The notes under the pieces are model-generated. The model was not told where the DNA came from. It searched no databases and saw nothing but the letters and a program-made list of their open reading frames with translations. A stretch of 64,000 bases of DNA, taken from the NCBI RefSeq assembly GCF_029210485.1, contig NZ_JARGET010000029.1, positions 62,001 to 126,000 on the forward strand. The letters are read 5' to 3'. Positions 26,137-34,409 of the stretch are shown here, piece by piece (within the stretch, counting starts at the first letter, position 1; every line of letters starts with the position of its first letter). This DNA is from Hoeflea sp. YIM 152468. Lineage in GTDB: Bacteria > Pseudomonadota > Alphaproteobacteria > Rhizobiales > Rhizobiaceae. A program made the translations under genes and the position numbers.

Positions 26137-26616
26137 TCACACCGCCTCGAACACATTGAGCGAGCCATCGGTCTCCAGCACCACCGACTGGTTGGCTGAC
26201 AGCTCGGACTTGCCGCTGGCGTGCACCGCAGCGGCGATTTCCTGCCTTGACACCCGCTCGGCCCGCATCGCTTTTTCCTGATAGATCCCGCGATGAACCA
26301 GCAGCGTCGGGTTGCTCTTGATCAGGGACTGGAAGGCCGGGCTGCGCACCGAAAGCCAGGTGATGAAATACTGCAGGATAATCAGCAACGCCAGCGCCAC
26401 CACACCCTCCATCAACGGTACGGATTTGGTGATGATAATCGACGACAGCATCGAGCCCAGGCAGATGGTGACAATAAAATCGAACGCGTTGAACTTGCTC
26501 AACGTCCGTTTGCCCGAAATCCGCAGCATCAGGATCAGCGCCGCATAGGCCAGAACCCCGATGATGAGAATTCGGCCGATACCGGCCCAGTCGTCAAAAA
26601 AGATCGGAGTGTCCAT
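26137..26616 (-). CDS. DUF421 (YetF-like) membrane protein
   Basis: A 159-residue protein with three N-terminal helices (from RILIIGVLAYAALILMLRIS) and a soluble C-terminal domain. The diagnostic GKRTLSKFNAFDFIVTICLG with LGSMLSS follows helix 2, and TLLVHRGIYQEKAMRAERVS opens the DUF421 domain, which ends SANQSVVLETDGSLNVFE. YetF-type proteins are linked to spore or stress phenotypes in Bacillus, but the mechanism is unknown. ATG at 26614-26616. Confidence 0.9.
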   Translation of the reverse strand: MDTPIFFDDWAGIGRILIIGVLAYAALILMLRISGKRTLSKFNAFDFIVTICLGSMLSSIIITKSVPLMEGVVALALLIILQYFITWLSVRSPAFQSLIKSNPTLLVHRGIYQEKAMRAERVSRQEIAAAVHASGKSELSANQSVVLETDGSLNVFEAV

Positions 26617-26808
26617 GCGTGCCTTCCAGACCGGTTGAAACTCTGCAAAGCCGTCATCGGGAGGGCCCGGAGCGCTGCCCCGTTCCACCAGTGCCGGCAC
26701 CGGTCAACCCCTGACCCGCCGGATTTGTTCCCTTGCGCCTGTCCATCATGTCGCACGGCAACGAAAAGCGGCAAGGCCGGCCGGCAAGCCCACCTGCCCG
26801 CAGGCCGA

Positions 26809-28029
26809 TCAATCCGCCATTGTCTCGAGGCTGGCGAAACTGTCCGGGGCCCCCTCACCGCCGAACGGCGTCGTCACCTCGACAAAATCATCGGGGTAGA
26901 AGCCGTTGAAGCGGGTCCTGAGCGACAGCGAATAGGCGCCGATATGGCCGATCTCGATCCAGTCGCCGGTGTCAACGGTTTCCGGCAGCCAGAACGGCCG
27001 CGACAGGATGTCAACGGAATCGCAGGTCGCGCCGCAGACCTTGAACGGCACCACATTTTCGGCCCTGCCCTTGCGGATCCGGCGCGCCGGATCAGGGATG
27101 AAGCGTGCCGGCAGCGTGATCTTGCCGGTCCAGCTGTCCGACAGCGAAGCCCAGATGCCGTCATTGATGTAGAGCCGCTTTCCCTTGCGCAACAGCACCC
27201 GCACGATCAGCGAAAATGCCCGCGCCACAATCACCCGCCCCGGCTCCGCCACCAGCGGCATCTCGTCAAAACCCCATTCGCTGATGTTGGAGCGGAGTTC
27301 GCCCATCAGTTCCTCGAGCGGCGGCATCGGCCTGGCCTTGCGGTTGGGATTATGGCCATAGACCGCCGGGAATCCGCCACCGACATCAAGCCCCACCAGT
27401 GGCACGCCGGCGCGGTTACGCACCCAGTCGGCGGATTTGAGCGCCAGCTCATAGGATTCCGCCTCCTCCACCTGGCTGCCGACGTGAAAACACAGCCCCA
27501 CCTTGAAGCCGATCTTGTGCAACCGCTGCACCAGTTCCACCGCATGGCCAGGAGCGGCGCCGAATTTCTTCGACAGCTCATACATCGCATGGCCCTTGGT
27601 CTGCAGCCGCACAAAGATGCTGATAGCCGCGGGATCGAGATCGAGCGCCCGGACGATCCTGAGCACCTTGGCGATCTCGTCCTCATGGTCGAGCGACATC
27701 ACCCTTATACCGTAGGTTTCCAGCGCAAGGCGAATATCAGATTGCGCCTTGACCGGATGCATGTAGAGCATCTCGGCAGTCTTCGAGGCAGCCCGCACAG
27801 CGGAAAACTCGCCCGGCGAGGCCACATCAAAGATCTTCACCCCGGCCTCGACCAGTGTCTTGAGCACCATCGGCTCGCCATTGGTCTTGACCGCATAGGC
27901 CGTGTCACCGGGAAACAGCTTCATGAACTGGACCGCATCCTGTTTCAACACCTCCGGCCTGAAACAATAGAGCGGATGATCCGGTCTGAGCGCGAGGGCG
28001 GCGTCGGTACCGGTGGTGAATCGTTGCAT
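26809..28029 (-). CDS. Type III PLP-dependent decarboxylase (ornithine/lysine decarboxylase-like)
   Basis: A 406-residue alanine-racemase-fold decarboxylase. The PLP-binding Lys is in GDTAYAVKTNGEPMVLKTLV (about residue 48), the Schiff-base region precedes VKIFDVASPGEFSAV, HVGSQ follows, and the phosphate-binding GLDVGGGFP and EPGRVIV are present. The conserved catalytic Cys-Asp pair of eukaryotic-type ornithine decarboxylases appears as VCGATCDSVD. It probably makes a diamine (putrescine or cadaverine) or acts on a related amino acid. The start at 28029 has GGAG 6 nt upstream. Divergent from the DMT transporter, which could export a product. Confidence 0.88.
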   Translation of the reverse strand: MQRFTTGTDAALALRPDHPLYCFRPEVLKQDAVQFMKLFPGDTAYAVKTNGEPMVLKTLVEAGVKIFDVASPGEFSAVRAASKTAEMLYMHPVKAQSDIRLALETYGIRVMSLDHEDEIAKVLRIVRALDLDPAAISIFVRLQTKGHAMYELSKKFGAAPGHAVELVQRLHKIGFKVGLCFHVGSQVEEAESYELALKSADWVRNRAGVPLVGLDVGGGFPAVYGHNPNRKARPMPPLEELMGELRSNISEWGFDEMPLVAEPGRVIVARAFSLIVRVLLRKGKRLYINDGIWASLSDSWTGKITLPARFIPDPARRIRKGRAENVVPFKVCGATCDSVDILSRPFWLPETVDTGDWIEIGHIGAYSLSLRTRFNGFYPDDFVEVTTPFGGEGAPDSFASLETMAD

Positions 28030-28171
28030 CTGCATCTCCAAGGTTGGCCGCGACAGTATCAACAGGCTGGACTCCCGGCAATTGGCGCTGTCTGAAACTC
28101 AAGGCTGATTTCGGGTGGCACCCAACTTGCGCCTGTGGCAAGCACCATCCAGCAGCGCAAGGAAACCCGAC

Positions 28172-29083
28172 ATGCCTCACACAGCCAACCGTTCCATGGA
28201 TCTTGCCACCTGGGGCCTGCTTGTCCTGCTTGGCTTCATCTGGGGCGGATCGTTTTTTTTCGGCCGCATCGCCGTCCAGCATGTGCCGCCCATGACGCTG
28301 GTGCTGTTTCGGGTCGCTCTGGCGGCGATTGCGCTGCACATTGCCTTTGGCCGCATGCCCGGCTTCTACCAGACACTGACCAGCCGCTGGCGCGCACTCA
28401 TGATCATGGGCCTGATCAACAACGCCATTCCCTTCACCCTGATTTTCATCGGCCAGACCCAGATCGGCGCTGGCCTGGCGTCGATTCTCAATGCCACAAC
28501 GCCGGTCTGGGCGGTATTGGTGGCCCAGGTTCTGACAACAGACGAGAAAATCACCGCCGCCAAGCTGATTGGCTGCGGCCTCGGACTGGCCGGCATGATC
28601 TTGCTCATCGGCCCCTCGGCTCTGGGGCTGGCCGACAGCCCGCTCTGGGCCATGCTGGCAGCCATTGGCGCCGCCATCTCCTATGGCTTCGCCGCCACCT
28701 TCGGCAAGCGCTTCAAAGGTGTGCCGCCACGGATCACCGCCACCGGCCAGCTCACCGCCTCAAGCGTCATCATGCTGCCCCTGGCGGTTCTCGTCGATCA
28801 GCCCTGGACGCTTCCAGTGCCCTCGCTCGAGGTGATTGCGGCCATACTGGCGCTGGCGCTGGTGTCGACCGCCTTTGCCTATATCCTTTTCTTCCGCATT
28901 CTCAGTGTCGCTGGTGCCACCTCCGCCTCGCTGGTGACACTGCTGGTGCCACCGGCTGCAATCGTGCTCGGCATCCTGTTTCTCGGCGAAACCCTGTCGC
29001 TCACCGAAGCCCTCGGTCTCGGTCTCATCGCGCTCGGCCTCTTGTCTCTCGACAACCGGCTCGGCATAAGAGGCAGGCGATAG
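28172..29083 (+). CDS. DMT superfamily (EamA) transporter
   Basis: A 303-residue, ten-helix membrane protein with two EamA repeats. Landmarks: LLVLLGFIWGGSFFFGRIAV (helix 1), NNAIPFTLIFIGQTQIGAGL and ASILNATTPVWAVLVAQVLT in repeat 1, AYILFFRILSVAGATSASLV and PPAAIVLGILFLGETLSLTE in repeat 2. The start ATG at 28172 follows AAGGA. It sits between a divergent decarboxylase and a downstream amidase gene (32 nt), with which it is probably co-transcribed. Confidence 0.9.
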   Translation: MPHTANRSMDLATWGLLVLLGFIWGGSFFFGRIAVQHVPPMTLVLFRVALAAIALHIAFGRMPGFYQTLTSRWRALMIMGLINNAIPFTLIFIGQTQIGAGLASILNATTPVWAVLVAQVLTTDEKITAAKLIGCGLGLAGMILLIGPSALGLADSPLWAMLAAIGAAISYGFAATFGKRFKGVPPRITATGQLTASSVIMLPLAVLVDQPWTLPVPSLEVIAAILALALVSTAFAYILFFRILSVAGATSASLVTLLVPPAAIVLGILFLGETLSLTEALGLGLIALGLLSLDNRLGIRGRR

Positions 29084-29115
29084 GTCCGGTGGATTTGAAG
29101 TTGCCTGGAGGGAAA

Positions 29116-30381
29116 ATGAACATCAACCGCATGATGAGCCTGGCGGCGCTGGTCAAAGCACGCGACGCCGGCAAGGCAACACCTGAGCTGATGGTAGCGC
29201 TGTGCCGCGATGCCATTGGCCGCAAGGATCCCCGCATCAAGGCCTTCGCCCATAGGGACCTCGACGCCACGATCCGCACTGAGGGTCCGCTTGCAGGCAT
29301 TGCCATCGGCATCAAGGATATCTTCGACACCTTCGATCAACCGACATCTTATGGATCGCCGGCCTATCGCGATCATCGTCCGCGGGTCGATGCCGCCATT
29401 GTCGATCTTGCCCGCAGGCAGGGCGCCACGATCATCGGCAAGACCGTGACCACCGAATTGGCATTCATTCATCCCGCGGAGACCGTCAATCCGCACAATC
29501 ATGCGCACACGCCAGGCGGCTCGTCCTCCGGCTCGGCTGCCGCCGTCGCCGCAGGCATGATCCCGGCAGCGATCGGCACCCAGACCGGTGGCTCGGTGAT
29601 CCGCCCGGCAGCCTTTTGCGGCGTCGCTGGCTTCAAGCCGAGCTTCCGCCTGCTGCCGACCTCGGGAATGAAGCATTTTGCGCCTTCGCTCGACACTGCC
29701 GGCCTGTTTGCGGCCGGGATAGAAGATGTGGCGGTGCTGACAGCCTTGTTGACCGGCCGCGATCTTGCGCCGCGTCCAGACGAACCTCCGCTTGATCCCT
29801 CGACCATCCGGGTTGCGCTTTACCGGTGTGCCCAGCTTGCGGATGCCGATCCAGACATGCGCCAAGCCCTTGCCAAAGCAGCAGATCTGGCCGCCGATGC
29901 CGGCTTTGACGTCGGCGAAATCGGTGAACCGGAGGCCTTGGCTGTGGCCCGCGAGGCCCATCTCGTCATTCAGGACCATGAAGCGGGCCTTGCCTGCGGT
30001 CCGGACCTGGCCCGCTCGCGCGACGCCCTCAGCCCGGTGCTGATTGAAACCCTTGAGCGCGGCCAGGCGATCACGCCTTCTCAGTATGACGAGGCTCGCA
30101 AACATGCCAAGCGCGGCCGCAGCGCCGCGCGCGCCCTGTTTGGCGAGGTCGATATCCTGCTCACCCCATCAGCCCCCGGCGCAGCGCCACGCGGACTGAC
30201 GACGACGGGGGATCCGCGTTTCAACCGGTTGTGGACCCTGTTGGGAACCCCGGCAATCAACATTCCGGGTCTTGCCGATGAGGCTGGCCTGCCGCTGGGC
30301 ATCCAGGCCGTCGCCCGTTTTGGCCGGGACCAGGCCTTGCTCACCGCCGCTGCACGGCTTGAGGCGGCCTTCAGGGGCTAG
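29116..30381 (+). CDS. Amidase-signature family hydrolase
   Basis: A 421-residue serine amidase. The catalytic Lys is in GIAIGIKDIFDTFD, the cis-Ser in TPGGSSSGSAAAVAAG and the nucleophile Ser in GTQTGGSVIRPAAFCG, giving an intact Ser-cisSer-Lys triad. The C-terminal substrate-pocket region ends TPAINIPGLADEAGLPLGIQ. A GatA role is unlikely because no gatB/gatC neighbours are present. The protein resembles stand-alone amidases acting on small amides. ATG at 29116 follows GGAGG. It lies 32 nt downstream of the DMT transporter. Confidence 0.92.
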   Translation: MNINRMMSLAALVKARDAGKATPELMVALCRDAIGRKDPRIKAFAHRDLDATIRTEGPLAGIAIGIKDIFDTFDQPTSYGSPAYRDHRPRVDAAIVDLARRQGATIIGKTVTTELAFIHPAETVNPHNHAHTPGGSSSGSAAAVAAGMIPAAIGTQTGGSVIRPAAFCGVAGFKPSFRLLPTSGMKHFAPSLDTAGLFAAGIEDVAVLTALLTGRDLAPRPDEPPLDPSTIRVALYRCAQLADADPDMRQALAKAADLAADAGFDVGEIGEPEALAVAREAHLVIQDHEAGLACGPDLARSRDALSPVLIETLERGQAITPSQYDEARKHAKRGRSAARALFGEVDILLTPSAPGAAPRGLTTTGDPRFNRLWTLLGTPAINIPGLADEAGLPLGIQAVARFGRDQALLTAAARLEAAFRG

Positions 30382-30715
30382 CCCACAAAGGCCGCAAGGG
30401 ACAATACGGTGCGACCGCAGCGGTTCCGGCAGTGATTCCAGTCGGTTGGCCCGAACCGATCAAAAACCACATCCCGTTATGCGGCAAAAATATGGCGAAT
30501 CTCACCGGGTGTGGCGCGCAAATTTTCACTCATGAGAGGTATTTGGTGATTTCTTAACAGAAAATGAACGCCCGATTAACCTTGCATTTTCAACAGGATG
30601 ACTGTGCAACCAGGGTAACAATGGCGGGTTTTCGCTGCACTGCAGCAACGAATTTTCTTTGCACGGTGCCACGCCAGCGACTATTATTTGTCAGCAAACG
30701 CGATGGAGGACCACC
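30382..30715. other. AT-rich leader region upstream of the 25-residue peptide gene
   Basis: About 330 nt, more AT-rich than its surroundings at 30480-30660, with no long frame resembling a protein on either strand. It must contain the promoter of the small peptide gene that follows. No -35/-10 pair stands out and no RNA family was recognised. Confidence 0.5.
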
Positions 30716-30793
30716 ATGGGATTTACGCAGTCGCTCAATGCCCTTGTGATCTGTGCAGCGTTCATATTTGTTGGAGCAATGCTCTTCATCTAG
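30716..30793 (+). CDS. 25-residue single-helix membrane peptide
   Basis: The frame reads MGFTQSLNALVICAAFIFVG then AMLFI and stop. A strong ribosome binding site (GGAGG at 30705-30709, 6-nt spacing) precedes the ATG. The sequence is one hydrophobic helix with a short polar N-terminus. A textbook intrinsic terminator follows 39 nt after the stop, so the unit is a complete monocistronic gene. I recall similar tiny membrane proteins in Rhizobiales but cannot name a family. The function is unknown. Confidence 0.7.
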   Translation: MGFTQSLNALVICAAFIFVGAMLFI

Positions 30794-30831
30794 CGATGGA
30801 GGTCATTGAATAGCAGACAAGAGTTACAAAG

Positions 30832-30862
30832 ACGGGAGCGTTTCGGCGCTCCCGTTTCTCGT
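30832..30862 (+). terminator. Rho-independent terminator of the small peptide gene
   Basis: ACGGGAGCG (30832-30840) pairs perfectly with CGCTCCCGT (30847-30855) around a 6-nt loop TTTCGG, followed by TTCTCGTTT. A 9-bp GC-rich stem with a U-rich tail fits an intrinsic terminator in the + direction. Confidence 0.85.
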
Positions 30863-30962
30863 TTGCGGCTGGCAGCCGAATGCGGGCATCTGCGGCGCAA
30901 TATGACGCCGGCTGCCCTCCCGTGCCGCTTCAGGACTCGGTCAGGACGCGGGACAGCGGCAC

Positions 30963-31877
30963 TCAGGCTGCCGCACCCACAGCTGTGGTCTCATCGCCGC
31001 GCAAACCCAGCATGTGGCAGATTGCATAGACCAGCTGGGCCCGGTTCATCGTGTAGAAATGAAAGTCGTCTATGCCGCGCTCGACCAGATCGTTGACCTG
31101 CTCTGCCGCCAGAGCCGCGGCCACCAGCGCGCGGGTTTCGGCATCCTTTTCCAGCCCGTCAAATCGCCGGGCCAGCCAGTCGGGCACCGACGCACCGCAG
31201 AGTTTGGAAAAGCGTGCAACCTGGGCGAAATTGTGAATCGGCAGGATCCCCGGCACGATCGGAATATAGATACCCGCACGCCGCGCCCGTTCGACATAAC
31301 GCTCATAGACATCATTGTCGAAGAAGAACTGGGTGATCGCCCTTGTCGCACCCGCATCGACCTTGCGCTTGAGCATGTCGATGTCGGTGGCGAAATCCGG
31401 GCTTTCGGGATGCCGTTCGGGATAGGCCGAGACCGAAACCTCGAAATCGGAAATATTGCGCAGGCCCGCCACCAGCTCGGCACCGTTGGCATAGCCTTGC
31501 GGGTGCGGCTTGTAGGCGGCCCCTACCCCGTCCGGCGAATCGCCTCTGAGCGCGACAAAATGCTTGACCCCGACAGCCTGAAATTCCCGCGCGACGGCGT
31601 CGACAGAGACCTTGTCGGAGCCGACACAGGTCAGGTGCGCGGCTGGTGCAAGTGTTGTCTCGCGGCTGATCCGGGTGATGGTGTTCAGCGTCGGCTCCTT
31701 GGTCGATCCACCCGCGCCATAGGTCACCGAGACAAAATCCGGCTGGAACGGGGCCAACCGGGTGATGCTGTCCCAGAGTTGACCTTCCATATCGCCGTTC
31801 TTGGGCGGGAAAAACTCGAATGACACCTTGATGCGTTCGGAAAGAGCCTCTGCGCTGGCGCGGAAGGAGCTGGACAT
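30963..31877 (-). CDS. metF: Methylenetetrahydrofolate reductase
   Basis: A 304-residue FAD enzyme reducing 5,10-methylene-THF to 5-methyl-THF for methionine synthesis. Motifs: VSFEFFPPKNGDMEGQLWDS with the catalytic Glu of the F-E-F-F-P-P element, SVTYGAGGSTKEPTLNTITR, HLTCVGS, ALRGDSP with FAD-contacting residues, and ITQFFFDNDVYERYVERARR followed by PIVPGILPI. All are intact and the length is normal. The ATG at 31875-31877 begins one base after the stop of the ArsR-methyltransferase gene, so the two are translationally coupled. Confidence 0.96.
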   Translation of the reverse strand: MSSSFRASAEALSERIKVSFEFFPPKNGDMEGQLWDSITRLAPFQPDFVSVTYGAGGSTKEPTLNTITRISRETTLAPAAHLTCVGSDKVSVDAVAREFQAVGVKHFVALRGDSPDGVGAAYKPHPQGYANGAELVAGLRNISDFEVSVSAYPERHPESPDFATDIDMLKRKVDAGATRAITQFFFDNDVYERYVERARRAGIYIPIVPGILPIHNFAQVARFSKLCGASVPDWLARRFDGLEKDAETRALVAAALAAEQVNDLVERGIDDFHFYTMNRAQLVYAICHMLGLRGDETTAVGAAA

Positions 31878-31878
31878 A

Positions 31879-32892
31879 TTACGCGGTTCCTGTGCTGGAA
31901 GATGGGATGTCGGATGCGATCAACAGGCGTGGATCACGGGCCAGCCACAAGGTGACCGTGAGCGCGCGCGTGTCGCCGCTGTCGGGGGGCAGGTCGACAA
32001 TCTTTTCGACCGTGAGTCCGCACTGCTCGAGCCATTCGGCAACCTGGTCCTGGCTGAAGCCGAGCCGTGCATGGGCGTGCTCAAGACGAAGCTCTTCATG
32101 CTCGTGCGATGCGAAATCGACCACCACCAGCCGGCCGCCCGGCCGCAACATCCGCGCAGCTTCGGTGATAGCGGGCAGCGGATCATGCAGAAAATGCAGC
32201 ACCTGGTGAATGGTGACCACGTCAAAACTCTCCCGCTCGAGCGGCAGATTGAAGATGTCACCCTGGCGTACCGAAGCATGGGTAATGCCCGCTTCATCCA
32301 GTTGCGCGCGGGCAATGGAAAGCATGTTGCGGCTCGAATCGATGCCGATGGCGCGGCGATAGCGGTCGGCGAGCAGTTCCAGCACCCTTCCGGTTCCGGT
32401 GCCCAGATCCAGCAATCCGTCAAATGGCGTCCGCCCGAGCAGCTTGAGGATCTCCGCCTCGACCTTGTCATCGGGAACATGCAGGCTTCTGAGCTCGTTC
32501 CAGCTCTCTGCATTGGCCGAGAAATAGGCCTCGGCCCGGCTCGCTCGCGCTTGCTTGACGGACGCCAGACGTTCGGCATCCCGTGCCAGAGAGGCGTCCG
32601 AGGGCGAGGCTGCAGCAAGCGCATGCTGCATCAACTTGGCCCGCATACCGTCGCGGGTCAGCCGGAAATAGGCCCAGGCCCCCTCCTGGTAGCGCTCCAC
32701 CAGTCCCGCCTCGCCGAGCAGTTTGAGATGCCGCGAGATCCGCGGCTGCGACTGGCTCAGAACCTCGGTCATTTCGCTGACCGTCAAGTCACCTTGGCTC
32801 AGAAGCGCGATCAAACGCAGGCGTGTGGGTTCACCGGCGGCTTTGAGAACTTCGACGCATTCCTCAAGTGAGAGGGGAGAGTGGGACAGCAT
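31879..32892 (-). CDS. ArsR-family regulator fused to a SAM-dependent methyltransferase domain
   Basis: A 337-residue two-domain protein. N-terminal ArsR winged helix (about 8-95): LKAAGEPTRLRLIALLSQGD, then SEMTEVLSQSQPRISRHLKL as recognition helix. C-terminal class I methyltransferase (about 140-325): LLDLGTGTGRVLELLADRYR (SAM loop I), GIDSSRNMLSIAR (acidic loop II), VRQGDIFNLP and VTIHQVLHFLHDP. Such fusions precede metF in many alphaproteobacteria and probably sense SAM or SAH to control methionine genes. No Cys metal site is seen. Start ATG at 32890-32892 has GAGG upstream. A palindrome lies 16-38 nt upstream. Confidence 0.92.
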   Translation of the reverse strand: MLSHSPLSLEECVEVLKAAGEPTRLRLIALLSQGDLTVSEMTEVLSQSQPRISRHLKLLGEAGLVERYQEGAWAYFRLTRDGMRAKLMQHALAAASPSDASLARDAERLASVKQARASRAEAYFSANAESWNELRSLHVPDDKVEAEILKLLGRTPFDGLLDLGTGTGRVLELLADRYRRAIGIDSSRNMLSIARAQLDEAGITHASVRQGDIFNLPLERESFDVVTIHQVLHFLHDPLPAITEAARMLRPGGRLVVVDFASHEHEELRLEHAHARLGFSQDQVAEWLEQCGLTVEKIVDLPPDSGDTRALTVTLWLARDPRLLIASDIPSSSTGTA

Positions 32893-32908
32893 TGACAACC
32901 TCGAAAAT

Positions 32909-32930
32909 GATATAAAGATATGTTTATGTC
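32909..32930 (-). promoter_or_regulatory. Palindromic operator candidate upstream of the ArsR-metF operon
   Basis: GATATAAA (32909-32916) and TTTATGTC (32923-32930) are inverted repeats matching 7 of 8 positions, around the 6-nt centre GATATG, in an AT-rich block otherwise rare here. The position just upstream of the regulator start suggests autoregulation. SahR-type ArsR regulators use AT-rich palindromes of related form. Confidence 0.6.
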
Positions 32931-33045
32931 ATCTTCGGGGGCAAGGCAAGCACAATGTCGCTGGTGCCAAAACCGGTGTCGCAAGGGCGGCGCCAACGCC
33001 CTGTGCCGACGCTGGCCAGGGTCGCTCACCCAATCCTGCGCCGGA

Positions 33046-33672
33046 TCAGACCGGTGCGTAGATCCATTGTTCCCAGATATGCGCCGTCACCGATTCGCCG
33101 GTGTGGATGACGCCGGGCTTTTCCACCCAGGCGACGACGCCGCGGCGGCGCTTGGCGGCCTTGACGAATCCAAGTTCCAGCGCGGTCTGGTCGATGTCCG
33201 GGTAATTGCGGGCAATTGCAGCGCCGGCCAGGCGGCACGGCCCGTTGTCACCATCTATTCTGAGCGTCACGCCGCCTTCGAAAAACAGTTGCGTGCGCGG
33301 TGGCAGCATCGACAGCTGGGCAAAGCCATCCAGCACCAGATTGGCGCCGATCCAGCCCGGCTCGATCCGCTCGATGCCCATCAGCGCCGCGGCCAGCGCC
33401 AGTTCGTCCGTCGCCACGATCGACAGCTGCCGTTCATTGCGAATTTCCGTGCCACGGGGATACCAGGGCTCGCGGCCGCCGGATTTGCGGGTCGGCCCGG
33501 CATGGAAATCACCTTTGATTCCGTTGATGTCCATCTCCAGCGATGCCGCCGGTTCGGTCAGGAAATCCCCGCCCCTGGCGTCGAGCGCCGCTGTCACCCG
33601 GCCCTTGAGCCGGCGCGCAGGAAGGATGTCAGGCAGCGCCATGGCGTCATCGGGAAACAGCGGCAGGGTCAT
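33046..33672 (-). CDS. MOSC domain-containing protein
   Basis: A 208-residue protein of the MOSC beta-barrel family, which binds sulfur or molybdenum-cofactor groups. Family features are MDINGIKGDFHAGPTRKSGG near residue 50, GTEIRNERQLSIVATDELA, IGANLVLDGF and the invariant Cys in IDGDNGPCRLAGAA. It ends with KRRRGVVAWVEKPGVIHTGE. Stand-alone MOSC proteins include YiiM-like N-hydroxylated base reductases; this one cannot be assigned further. It is a single gene, same orientation as the ArsR-metF operon, upstream of it. Confidence 0.9.
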   Translation of the reverse strand: MTLPLFPDDAMALPDILPARRLKGRVTAALDARGGDFLTEPAASLEMDINGIKGDFHAGPTRKSGGREPWYPRGTEIRNERQLSIVATDELALAAALMGIERIEPGWIGANLVLDGFAQLSMLPPRTQLFFEGGVTLRIDGDNGPCRLAGAAIARNYPDIDQTALELGFVKAAKRRRGVVAWVEKPGVIHTGESVTAHIWEQWIYAPV

Positions 33673-33905
33673 CGGTCACTCCGGACTGGCGTTTGCATCA
33701 TCCCTGCCATAGCGAATGCGCAGCAATTGGACCAATCAAAATCCGTGACCGATGATCTCGGCACCGCGCCATCCATCGTCAATCCACGCCCCCGGCCAGC
33801 AAGCCCGGCCTGCAAGCCGGACAGGCCGCCTCAATTCACGCCGCCATCAAAATGTGCTAGGATTACGTCGTGGGGAGCTGACAGACATGATCAGGGAGAT
33901 CGTCG

Positions 33906-34328
33906 ATGATGCTTGCCCACAACCTCGCAAGGCCGCTGTGCCTGAGCCTTGCCCTCACCTTGAGCCATCCGGTGGCGGCATTCGCCGCGGATCTGTCCTG
34001 CAACGGCTTGCTCGAAACCGGGCAGACCATGATCTGCTCGGGATTTGAACCCAACTGGGCGCTGGAACTGAGCTGTGACGGCGGCATGAGTGCCAATTTC
34101 ATCGACGCCTTTTCCGGCGATGGAATTCAGACCACACCGGGCAGCATCAGCTTCGCCTCGCAAAACCCCTGGCAGCTTGAAACCAGCCACCCGGTCACGG
34201 GCTCGATCGCCTACACGCCGGGCGGCTGCACCGATGAGAGCGACGCGGTGCGCGATTTCACCTTCACGCCCACCGGCGCGCCGGGCCTCAGTGCCCCGTT
34301 CTTTCCGTTCTGCTGCCGGATCGAGTGA
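33906..34328 (+). CDS. Exported protein of unknown function (COG3650-like)
   Basis: A 140-residue protein with a Sec signal peptide (ARPLCLSLALTLSHPVAAFA, cleaved near FAADL). The mature part LSCNGLLETGQTMICSGFEP then NWALEL resembles the COG3650 group, in which a G-x-E-P-x-W element opens the domain. Six Cys residues (two near the C-terminus, FCCRIE) suggest disulfides in the periplasm. The start was set at the first ATG of ATGATG, preceded by GGGAGA. The function is unknown. Confidence 0.75.
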   Translation: MMLAHNLARPLCLSLALTLSHPVAAFAADLSCNGLLETGQTMICSGFEPNWALELSCDGGMSANFIDAFSGDGIQTTPGSISFASQNPWQLETSHPVTGSIAYTPGGCTDESDAVRDFTFTPTGAPGLSAPFFPFCCRIE

Positions 34329-34329
34329 G

Positions 34330-34401
34330 TTTCGGGGACAGTTTGCTTTCCGGCATCACGCAAAAAGTTGGCATTCAGTGAAAAGTAAGCCGTCCCCGAA
34401 A
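34330..34401. repeat. 72-bp REP/MITE-like inverted-repeat element
   Basis: TTTCGGGGAC (34330-34339) and GTCCCCGAAA (34392-34401) form perfect 10-bp terminal inverted repeats. Extending inward, a further 12 positions match at 8. The TTTCGGGGAC-AGTTTACTTTT pattern is known from repeats linked to REP-associated transposases. It lies between the stop of the exported protein gene and the stop of ettA. No transposase is in the window, so it would be non-autonomous. Confidence 0.6.
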
Positions 34402-34409
34402 TTCAGATT

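Noticed and set aside
28030-28171. Possible speF-type leader RNA before the decarboxylase gene
   Set aside because: Only 142 nt separate it from the divergent transporter, and I could not match the known speF leader; only a small GGGTGCCACCC hairpin is visible.
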